Positions 12,701 to 24,700 of a DNA stretch of 64,000 bases are shown in pieces (positions within the stretch are counted from its first letter, which is position 1; each line of letters begins with the position of its first letter). The stretch covers positions 92,501-156,500 of the forward strand of contig JAXRKP010001188.1 of the NCBI GenBank assembly GCA_037039925.1, read 5' to 3'. Source of the stretch: Doris montereyensis (lineage: Eukaryota > Mollusca > Gastropoda > Nudibranchia > Dorididae). The position numbers and the translations under genes are program-made. A model generated the notes under the pieces. It saw only the letters and a program-made list of their open reading frames with translations, had not been told where the DNA came from and ran no database searches.

Positions 12701-15700
12701 GCATTAACTTTTATTTTAACATTTAGAACTTAACGTTAACTTTTTAAAAAACATTTTAACTGATTCACTCCGGAGAGCCGATGTATCAGCTCACTGATTT
12801 TAGATCTAGGATGGAAAGCCGATGTATCGGCTTTCAGCAGTTACCCCCATTAAAGGCAAAATTATCATCCAAACCACCTTTTATGTGAACAAATCCAAGT
12901 TTACATCGGAAGAAGATGGTTCTCTCTTCTCCATTCGATTTTGGTGGTCATTTCAACGTGTTTTCTATTGATCTTGCAAGCTTTCTTTCTTTAGTTTACA
13001 TTTTGTCAATTCTTTGACTTTGTATTTTCTGATGGTGATCCAGTGCCATCAAGGCCTCATAGAATTAGTGCTGCTAGAGCTTGGCAACTTTAAGATTCTC
13101 TAATAGTTGATGAAGATGAATGTAGCTCAGATGATAGATCTAGTGATGAGTTTGATGATAATGTTCAACCTGATGAAAGATCTAGATCAAGATGAAGATG
13201 AAACTGATGAGGGGGCGTTTCAAACTGAAAATTAGTGAAAATTCATATTATTTTTCCTGCACCGTGTATTATTCAATTATGTCACAAAGACAAACTTATT
13301 GGACTCATAAGCTGGATGGATGTGACATATGTCTGCATTTTGGATACCCTTGTATATTTATGACACTTTTGATGGATTTAGCTGATTATCAAGTTGATTA
13401 TCTGTTGTAAATAATTATTATTTTCTAAAAAATATTTTTCATAACCTTTTTCGCCATTATCTCTGTATCCCATGAAATATAGTGAGCAAATAGAGCATTG
13501 CAAATAACTTGATCTGATTCCTTATTCATTTCCCTTCAAATTGATGTATAATGTTACAGTGTTCAAATGTATTTTAGAGTGTTAATATGCGTATAAAATT
13601 ATATGCCCCCCATCCAATTTTCAAAAAAATTCAGAGTAAATCAGTTAAAAACCTCAAAATAATTCCGTCCAGTCTACAACAAAAAAATTCCAGAGTAAAT
13701 CAGTTAAACCTAACATAAACATTTATTTTCATATGGATGAAAGTTTATAGTTTGTCTTGTTATGACAGACTGGACTCAAGCAACCAGTTTGTCTCAAACA
13801 AACAACCAGTGTTTATAGTTTGTCTTGTTATGACAGACTGGACTCAGTCTCAAACAACCAGTGTTTATAGTTTGTCTTGTTATGACAGACTGGACTTAAA
13901 GCACCTTGATGAAGTACCGGAAATAGTTACAATTTTAAGAAATATAAATAAAAACAGTGCTGATTTTCAACAACAAGATCTGATTAGACGTTTTAAAACG
14001 AGATTTAAATAGCATTTTTTGTTGTTACTTTCTTGTGTGTGTGATAGTGATTATATTTTGAAGAGCACAAGTTTGTGTATGATTGTTTTCATTTGGTGTG
14101 TATTGCGCGGTAATTTGGTGTGTATTGCGCAGTAATTTGGTGTGTATTGCGCAGTAATTTTGTGTGTATTGTGCAGTAATTTGGTGTGTATTGCGCAGTA
14201 ATTTGGTGTGTATTACGCGGTTTTGTGGGGCATGCAGGAAGATTAAACTTTTAAATCATGAAAGAAGGGTTAGCACTGTCTTTGCAATATATATTTTCTA
14301 CACTAACTGCATAAAAAGCGAGAAATGACAAGACCAGTTACCGTTCCTTGCTTTGCATGCAAGTTTCGAGGCTGAATGGATCGGTAGGGGTTGAGAGGGT
14401 GGGGGAGGCTGAATGGATCGGTAGGGGCTGAGAGGGGTGGGGGGAGGCTGAATGGATCGGTAGGGGTTGAGGGCTGGGGGCTGGAGGAAAAGGATTGCGT
14501 TGTACATGCTGTGCTTTTTTAGATTATCATGCAGTGTAGAAAGGACCAGTGAACACAATTTTATTATTATTTTATAATATTATGTCTATAGTATCTTTGT
14601 ATACATTTATCTTTACAAATTTCAACTTGACAGGCATGCAGGTTTGAATGTAAGCTCCTACAAATACTATGATCCCACGACTTGTGGATTTGACATCAAC
14701 GGTGCCTTGGCAGACATTAAAGTGAGTTTTTTGCTCTCTTAACAGCAAATAAGGAAATACAAATAGGAATCTAATTTTAAAACTGATGTAAAAGTCAGAT
14801 TGAATGCCATTTATTGTTTTCCATAAAAAGAAATTCTTTTTAGATTAATTCATTAATTTCAATTCTTCTTCCTTTTTTTTTTTTTTTTTTATGTTTTTGA
14901 CTGATAGAAAATCCCAGCTGGAGACGTGATTGTCCTTCATGCGTGTGCACACAACCCAACTGGAGTGGATCCCAAGGTAAACTCACACTACTAGTCACCT
15001 TGACTTGTTTTGGAGAATGGTGGCCAGTTTATGGCTAATCTCTTACAGACACTGTGTGTGAGAAATAGTAAATTTTCATCCTAATTGTTCAATTTCGGGG
15101 TGATTTCAGTTTTCAAGAGCTTTCATCACACAATGTATCACATGCTGGTCTATGCGAGAAATTAAAACAAAAAATGTTTGCTTGTAAGGAGCAGGCTGGA
15201 AGTTGACGGGCTTTTAACTTCTTCTTTTTTCTTTTTTCTCCTTTTTTGTTGTTATTCCTTTTCTTTTCTTATTTCCATCATTGGGAATTGAATGTTCCAA
15301 ACAGGCAGAAGATAACAGGGAGAAAACACTCCCCTAGATCACTGCCGATGTTAAACAATTATTTGAACAACGTCTTCGTTATTTCTCTTTGATAGACAGG
15401 GCTGAATTTGTTGATTCAATTCAATTCAATTCTAATACTTTATTCATCCATGAAAGTAAATTTGTCACAACTAATATGAGCCCAATGATCAGTAGACATA
15501 AATATGGCGATTTTCAAACATGCAAAATTAGATAAAGATTAAGAAAGGAAATTTATTAAAAAGCCAGTGATTAGAAACAATACTATAAACAACAAATTAA
15601 GAGAGTAGGAGAATACAATGTGATACGATAAATATAAAAACAATGGTTTATGTGTATATGTGTGTCATTAAAAAAACGGTTTGATAAGTGTCTACTGTCA

Positions 15701-18700
15701 CAATGAAATAAAAAAAAGCCAACCTCTATAGAAATAAAACAACCAACCTCTATATAAATAAAACAGCCAACCTCTATTGAACTAAAACAGCCAATCTCTA
15801 TTGAAATAAAACAGCCAATCTCTATTGAAATAAAACAGCCAATCTCTATTGAAATAAAACAGCCAATCTCTATTGAAATAAAACAACCAACCTCTATTGA
15901 AATAAAACAGCCAATCTCTATTGAAATAAAACAGCCAACCTCTATATAAATAAAACAGACAACCTCTATTGAAACCTCTATAGAAACAGCCAACCTCTAT
16001 TGAAATAAAACAGCCAACCTCTATTGAAATAAAACAGCCAACCTCTATTGAAATAAAACAGCCAACCTCTATAGAAATAAAACAAAACATATAAATAAAA
16101 CAGCCAACCTCTATAGAAATAAAACAGCCAACCTCTATAGAAATAAAACAGCCAACCTCTATATAAATAAAACAGCCAACCTCTATATAAATAAAACAGC
16201 CAATCTCTATTGAACTAAAACAGCCAATCTCTATAGAAATAAAACAGCCAATCTCTATTGAAATAAAACAGCCAATCTCTATTGAAATAAAACAACCTCC
16301 AACCTCTCTATAGAAATAAAACAGCCAACCTCTATTAAAATAAAACAGCCAACGTTTATGAAGATCATTTAAAACAGCCAACATGTCTATAAAATAAAAC
16401 TTTCCTCTATAGAAATTCTAATCAGCCAAGTCTGTGTCTGTGTCAAACTCTAATAGAAATAACGGTGGTGTGTGGTCACTGGGTGATAAAACAGCCAACC
16501 TGGTAGGTCCTCTTCTTCTTGCCTTTCACTCTTTCAAGTAAAACACAACCTCTACATATATAATAAAATTCATCCTGAGATCATTGAATCGCAAAACGGG
16601 TCAATTTCAATTAAAAATAGATAATAATAGAAAAAAACTAGCCAACCGTTGATTATAAAACAGCCAACTTTATAGAAATAAAACATGTTATTATGTATTC
16701 TAAAACTGACAACCTCTATATAACTAAAACAGCCAATTTTCTATCATAGAAATAAAACAGCCAGAGCAATGGCAGGAAATAAGCAAAAACGGGTTTGTTT
16801 CCCTCTATTGAAATAAAACAGCCAAGGTTTTGAAATGAAACAGCCAACCTCTATATAAATAAAACAGCCAACCTCTATCAAAAATGACCATCAGATGGCG
16901 CTTGCCCAGTCTTTCGGGAGATCATTGCCTCTATGGATAAGAACCGATGTGGTGAAGAACAATGAAGACTTTCCGCAAGCAATAACAAAATAAAACAATT
17001 GTTGTCAAGGACTGTGTCAAATGTTTCTATCATTTTGACGGTGTACTCTTTGATATGGTATTGGAAAGCCTTTACACTCAAAAACGTTTAATCCTGATTC
17101 AAAATTTTCTCATGTTAAATCTGAAATTTATCTCTGAAACAATTTGATTCATCCTGAGATCATTTTTCAGATACAGACCGGGTATAATTTCAATTAAAAT
17201 TAATAGAACTAGATGTAAAAAAAACTATTTTATGATTCAAGATTACCCACGAGGTTTCTTTTTGTGAAATGTACAGTTACAATGTATTCCCATGTATACT
17301 ATACCTGTAGCTGTCAGACACATTCAATCCGATTCCCATTTAGACTATGGCAGGAACAGTCAAACCTGTACAAGGTTTGATTCCCTACTTTGACATGGCC
17401 TACCAAGGTTTTCCCATTCGGGGATGTCGACAAGGACGCTTTGCTGTCCGCACTTTCATCAAAGACGGCCATGATTCCCAGTCTTTTTCCAAGAACTATG
17501 GGCCTCTACAGTAAGAACGATACAATGTGATTCCCATGTGGAAGACAACCGCAACAGTCAGACAAATAAAACAATTAATTCCCAAGGACTGTTGATGTCG
17601 TTACAGTCAGACACAGTACAATGTGATTCCCATATGCTACTATATCGGTACAGTCAGAAAACGTTTAATGTGATTCCCATGTATACTATCTGAAATTTAG
17701 TCAGACCCGAAACAATTTTTTTCCCATGCCCACTTTTTCAGATACAGTCAGATAACCACAATGTGAAAATTTATAGAACTAGATACAGTCAAAAACAAAG
17801 CAATGTGATTCCCATGTATACTATGTCTTTTACAGTCAGACAGTACAATGTGATTCCCATGTATACTATACCGGTACAGTCAGACCTGTACAATGTGATT
17901 CCCATGTATACTATACCGGTACAGTCAGACACGTACAATGTGATTCCCATGTATACTATATCGGTACAGTCAGACCGTACAATGTGATTCCCATGTATAC
18001 TATACCGGTACAGTCAGACACATACAATGTGATTCCCATTTATACTATACCGGTACAGTCAGACACGTACAATGTGATTCCCATTTATACTATATCGGTA
18101 CAGTCAGACACATACAATGTGATTCCCATGTATACTATATCGGTACAGTCAGACACGTACAATGTGATTCCCATTTATACTATATCGGTACAGTCAGACA
18201 CATACAATGTGATTCCCATTTATACTATACCGGTACAGTCAGACACATACAATGTGATTCCCATTTATACTATATCGGTACAGTCAGACACGTACAATGT
18301 GATTCCCATTTATACTATATCGGTACAGTCAGACACATACAATGTGATTCCCATTTATACTATATCGGTACAGTCAGACACGTACAATGTAATTCCCATT
18401 TATACTATATCGGTACAGTCAGACACATACAATGTAATTCCCATTTATACTATATCGGTACAGTCAGACACGTACAATGTGATTCCCATTTATACTATAT
18501 CGGTACAGTCAGACACATACAATGTGATTCCCATTTATACTATACCGGTACAGTCAGACACGTACAATGTGATTCCCATTTATACTATACCGGTACAGTC
18601 AGACACATACAATGTGATTCCCATGTATACTATACCGGTACAGTCAGACACATACAATGTGATTCCCATGTATACTATACCGGTACAGTCAGACCTGTAC

Positions 18701-21700
18701 AATGTGATTCCCATGTATACTATACCGGTACAGTCAGACACGTACAATGTGATTCCCATGTATACTATACCGGTACAGTCAGACCATACAATGTGATTCC
18801 CATTTATACTATACCGGTACAGTCAGACACGCTTTACAATGTGATTCCCATTTATTACTATACGGTACAGTCAGACTGATAGTACAATGTGATTCCCATT
18901 TATGATATCGGTACAGTCAGACACATACAATGTGATTCCCATGTATACTATATCGGTACAGTCAGACACGTACAATGTGATTCCCATTTAGACAAGCAAT
19001 ACTTTCAGACAGTATGAATGTGATTCCCATGTATACTATACCGGGTACAGTCAGACACATACAATGTGATTCCCATTTATACTATACCGGTACAGTCAGA
19101 TACGCTTTAGCCAAATTGTGCAGAAACAGACAAAAATTTGGATTAACCATACGGACAAGCAATACTTTCTGATAGTATGAATGTGACAAGTGTAGACAAG
19201 CAATACTTTCTGATAGTATGAATGTGACAAGTGTAGACAAGCAATACTTTCTGATAGTATGAATGTGACATGTGTAGACAAGCAATACTTTCTGATAGTA
19301 TGAATGTGACATGTGTAGACAAGCAATACTTTCTGATAGTATGAATGTGACATGTGTAGACAAGCAATACTTTCTGATAGTATGAATGTGACATGTGTAG
19401 ACAAGTAATACTTTCTGATAGTATGAATGTGACAAGTGTAGACAAGTAATACTTTCTGATAGTATGAATGTGACAAGTGTAGACAAGCAATACTTTCTGA
19501 TAGTATGAATGTGACATGTGTAGACAAGTAATACTTTCTGATAGTATGAATGTGACATGTGTAGACAAGCAATACTTTCTGATAGTATGAATGTGACATG
19601 TGTAGACAAGCAATACTTTCTGATAGTATGAATGTGACATGTGTAGACAAGCAATACTTTCTGATAGTATGAATGTGACATGTGTAGACAAGCAATACTT
19701 TCTGATAGTATGAATGTGACAAGTGTAGACAAGTAATACTTTCTGATAGTATGAATGTGACAAGTGTAGACAAGCAATACTTTCTGATAGTATGAATGTG
19801 ACAAGTGTAGACAAGCAATACTTTCTGATAGTATGAATGTGACAAGTGTAGACAAGTAATACTTTCTGATAGTATGAATGTGACATGTGTAGACAAGCAA
19901 TACTTTCTGATAGTATGAATGTGACAAGTGTAGACAAGTAATACTTTCTGATAGTATGAATGTGACATGTGTAGACAAGTAATACTTTCTGATAGTATGA
20001 ATGTAAAGTGTAGACAAGTAATACTTTCTGATAGTATGAATGTGACATGTGTAGACAAGCAATACTTTCTGATAGTATGAATGTAAAGTGTAGACAAGTA
20101 ATACTTTCTGAAGTGCCTGGCAAATAATAATCTATTTGGTGTTTATTTTTAGGCTCAGATTTCCATCCAATGAGAATGGTTTAATACCAGACATTAATTT
20201 TTAGTGTGGCAACATGCACAAAAACATTTTCTTTGGATTTTTTTATTATTTGCTTTTTGTAGGGGAGCGTGTTGGGGCTTTCAGCATCGTGTGCTCAACG
20301 CCTGAAGAAGCAGCCCGTGTGATGTCACAGGTGAAGATCATCATCCGGCCACTCTACTCCAATCCACCCATACACGGGGCTCGCATCGCGGCCAGGGTTC
20401 TGACAGACCCCACACTAAATCAGCAGTGGTAGGCCTTGGTGACCCCTTTCCTTGTCTCGTCTGGCTTGTAGGCAATTCAATAAGGGTTGGTATTGATGTG
20501 GGGGGGATTTGAGGCCAAAATGGCTTGACGGCTACAACAGCCTTCATTGAATGAGACCCTACAGTCTTCATTGAATGAGACCCAACAGCCTTCATTGAAT
20601 GAGACCCAACAGCCTTCATTGAATGAGACCCAACAGCTTTCATTGAATGAGACCCTACAGCCTTCATTGAATGAAACCCAACAGCCTTCATTGAATGAAA
20701 CCCAACAGCCTTCATTGAATGAGACCCAACAGCCTTCATTGAATGAGACCCAACAGCCTTCATTGAATGAGATCCAACAATGAATGAGATCAACAGCCTT
20801 CATTGAATGAGATCCAACAGCCTTCATTGAATGAGACCTAACAGCCTTCATTCATTGAATGAGACCCATCATTGAATGAGCTTTCATTGAATGAGACCCA
20901 ACAGCTTTCATTGAATGAGACCCTACAGCCTTCATTGAATGAGACCCAACATCCTTCATTGAATGAGACCCAACAGCCTTCATTGAATGAGACCCTACAG
21001 CCTTCATTGAATGAGACCCAACAGCCTTCATTGAATGAGACCCAACAGCCTTCATTGAATGAGACCCAACAGCCTTCATTGAATGAGACCAATGTAGGGA
21101 GTGAAATCCAGACTCATGAGTGCATCTGTGTCAGCCAAAGTGTACTAAGTCGTATGGAGTGTTGCAATGCTCTCTTAACATCTGCACCAAAATACTTGAT
21201 TCAGAGATTGAAAAAGGCTTCAGAATAAGGCTGCTAGACTAATTAGCTTAACTAAACAAAGTGAGCCAATAACGTTGAAGAAAAAGAAGCTAAAGCAAAG
21301 AGAAGAAGATAAGGAAAAAGCTGAAGACGAAGAAATAGGGAGAGAAATCATGTCATGAATTATTATCAGGGTTTTAGTTTTAGTGGTTCTGGGATGCTTT
21401 AAACTTGACCTGACAGTCAGACTTTGAAAATTCAAATATGAGTTCTAAACATGGAGACAGCCCATACGCCTTTCTATTCATTTTATCCCCTCACTTTTCA
21501 TTCTCTTTTTCAAGGCTTGGGGAGGTGAAGGGTATGGCTGACCGCATTATAGGAATGCGCAGTCGACTGAGGATGGACTAGCAAGAGAGGGATCCAGCCA
21601 CAACTGGCAACACATCACAGACCAGATAGGCATGTTCTGCTTTCACCGGCCTGAAGCCGGATCAGGTAATGTGGACAGCTGCCTGTATGTTTTTAGATTT

Positions 21701-24700
21701 ACGACTTCTACAGACTGGCATTTTAAAGTAGCTACCACAAAGTGAGTGGCGTGGGTGGCCGAGTGGTAAGCCTGCCGGACTGGGGATCATGAGGTCCCGA
21801 GTTCGGGTTCTAGCAAAGCTAGGTCTGCCATTGTGTTTCTTGGGAAAGACACGTAACACGCATTTTCCCCACTCTACCTAGGTGCAAATGGGTACAAGCA
21901 CTAGCTTGGGAGTAAAAACCTGCGACAGACTAGCATCCTGTCCAGGAGGTGATTATTATGACCTGTTCCGCTTCATGCTATAGAAACCAGGATAAGCTCC
22001 GGCTGTATGGGCCTTAATGGCCTTGAAGGAACTTGACATTTACTACCACAAAATGAAGTGTTGTGTATTATAGCTATTTTCCTCTTGCTATCTTCAAAAG
22101 GAGGAAACAAATAAAGAAAGAATTATTAAAATTGTTTCATATATTTTTAAAAATTATGAATTTGTTAAGATTTAAAACTGTTTTCTCTCTTCGGGGGGGG
22201 GGGGGGTCCTTTTATTGCATTTCTTGTTAGTTTCACCCTTTCTGTATACGATTCCACCAAAAGGTTTGTCTCACTGAATTATGGATCATCGTTGAATGTA
22301 GGTAGTCTAAACACTGAAGAAAAGGCAATGAAATTGAAGGAGAAGATGATAAACAATAAGTCATCTCCTCTCGAATACAACTAGTATTGGGCTCTACTGT
22401 TTTTGAAGCTGGTTTTGTCTAACATCCAACTGCATGTTAGTTGTTACTACAGTTCAAGGTCATGTGACATCACCTTCTACAGTACAATAACATTGTACTA
22501 CACTAGCACGTGAGTAGCGAAAACAGCTGGGTGACGCGGACGTGCCTGTAACCTCGCTTCTCGCTTTGCGCTGGTTGGTTTTCATGCTGTGGTGGTACAT
22601 AAGGCACCCATTGGCTCGACGCGCAATAATATGAAAATGAACCGGTGATCTCTGAACTGTGTATTGTTTTAACGAGTAATATTAGTAGTAAATTGGAGCA
22701 CTGTTCTTTTTCAAATGCAATTTACTCAAAACTCTCATTTTCGGAACATTAATTCTATCTCCTTCCTTAGTTATCGATCACAGGGTGTCCGGAAAGTCGG
22801 AAATATATCGGATTTTTCATACTGAGCTCGAAATGGTCGGAAATTGATGTCTAGGGTAGGAAAACAAGTAGGAAATGGGGCTCAGGTAGTAAAACCATAG
22901 TTCCCATGCATCAGGGAAATCCTTGAAAACAAAAAAAATGTTTCCCGGTTGAGAAATACCAAGGAAATGGTATATTGTGGACGAAGATGAGAGAAAATCA
23001 GGTAAATCGAAGTAGACATGAACAATTATCGGCACCGCAAAATAGAAAAATGCAAATAAGTTTGTGGACGATGAATGATCATTTTGTCATCCATTTCCGG
23101 TCATGCATGCTTTGCTGTCTGGCAATTCTTTCATGTTGAAACTAAACAATTCCGATACCTTTAAAATTATAAAGTTTGCCCGGGGAATTAGTATCGGATT
23201 TCGACAAAAAGTTTTCAATACTTTCTTTAGTTTTAGCGCCTATACCAATACCATGAACTGCATATCTACGGCCCAGCTTTCTTTCTTCAATGTAACTGTT
23301 ACTCTGGAGAAATTAAGAATGCCGTGTCTGTTAAAAAGTCAATCGTGCACGTTGTTGTATGGTTCGTGTCAAAGGGAGAGAGACAAGAGGGCAATGTGAA
23401 TATTTTAAGTCCGACCGCGCACGTGTGTGTGTAAGAAGGCTAGACAGAGAATTTTTGTGTGTGTTTAATGCGACCAATCACACATGCGTGTATTGGTATT
23501 AGAGAGAGAGAGTATATATGGAGAGTCTGGAGTTAACGGATGACCGAAAGGCAAATGCAAGTGTTTAGTAAGAATAGAGGAGGTTGGATGATCGAAGGGA
23601 TTTCATGCACGCACGGCCTGATAGCAGAATAGAGGTGGGGGAGGGGACAGGGTGAAGACATTATTTTTGCACCGGCCACATATCGCCACAATCTGAGAAC
23701 ATGGCCTATCAACGCGCCCCAGTTGGCTTAGCGTTGGGCGATGTAAGAGATGGAGGTTAAATGTCCGGGTGATACGTCTGTAAACACACACACTTGTATA
23801 CGAAAAGAGGAATAAAGCAAAAAAAATTGATCATCATGATGTCTGTTTTCACAATAGTTCACATCTAAACCTGGGTTTACAATCCTCTTTACATTAGTAA
23901 CAATGCCAGAGACTGTTGAAAGAGTAAGGGCGCTGCTACAAGAAGGGAAACCAGTCTGAAGTGTCTTTTTTGTGTTATTTTCTTTTGATTTCTTTGTTCG
24001 CATTTTTTCTCGAAATGTAGTTTTTTCCCCCTAATTTCTATCTCCTTTTGTATAACAATTGGCGCACGTGTTCCTCTCATCAATGTTAATAGAATGATGT
24101 CGGGGTTTTTTTATATCTTGTAAACTCTCTGAGGGGGAAAATGTTGGGAAATAAAAATGCTGTTTTTACATAGAAACGATAAAAAAGAAAACTGTCCAAA
24201 ATATCTATAACAAAAGACAACGTCACTCTTTAGATATATTGAATGTAAAAAAACAAGTCGCACAGGTTTTGAGAGATTTTCTATTCGTAACTAAGAGAGG
24301 AGGTAGATTTTGAAAATTGGGTAAAATTCCAAATGGCGGCTGTTTCCCTGGCAACCAAGGACGCTACAAACTTTTCAATGAAATAGGATGCCTGCATTTT
24401 GACCGTTACTTATATATACACTAAAATCAAAATCCTTAACTCAAAAGCAAAAACAAATTCACTTCAGGAGGCGCCCCCGAGCTACATATATAAAAAATTT
24501 CAAGAATGCCCTAGATGACATTTTGACTTTGCAATTGGCTGTGAAAGTGCTGATAAAAATGTCTCAGTGCCTGTGGCTTTATCATGGGTTTTGCCAAGGT
24601 CTTATTTTCATGTCTCAGTTGACAATGTCTCCACTTTTCATGTTTGTATTTTTGTTTTTTAAGGTTGAAAGAATGACAAAGGATTTTTCTGTCTACTTGA

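Larger units (their letters stand above)
16378..17800. other. Mosaic region: exon 8 and its intron represented two to three times, mixed with arrays A and B
   Basis: The same unique sequence recurs in order at roughly 16761-17225 and 17346-17795, and partly at 16430-16640. Shared anchors are ATGGCAGGAA, GGTTTGATTCCC/GGGTTTGTTTCCC, CCAAGGTTTT, CCCAGTCTTT, CCTCTA, AATAAAACAATT, CAAGGACTGT, AAAACGTTTAAT, TCTGAAATTTA, GAAACAATTT, TTTTCAGATACAG and ATAGAACTAGAT. The first version is blended with array A units and the second with array B units. I read this as a faulty consensus between two arrays; a real duplication with repeat invasion is less likely. Confidence 0.75.

Noticed and set aside
17984..20123. 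Long open frames of 270-333 aa with 15- and 41-residue-scale periodicity
   Set aside because: They are translations of the 45-bp and 41-bp minisatellites inside GOT2 intron 8. For the 41-bp array all three frames of one strand are open, and none has splice or start context or non-repeat conserved sequence.
23720..23770. tRNA gene
   Set aside because: A-box-like and B-box-like pieces are present, but no cloverleaf can be drawn with paired acceptor and anticodon stems. At best it is a SINE head relic.
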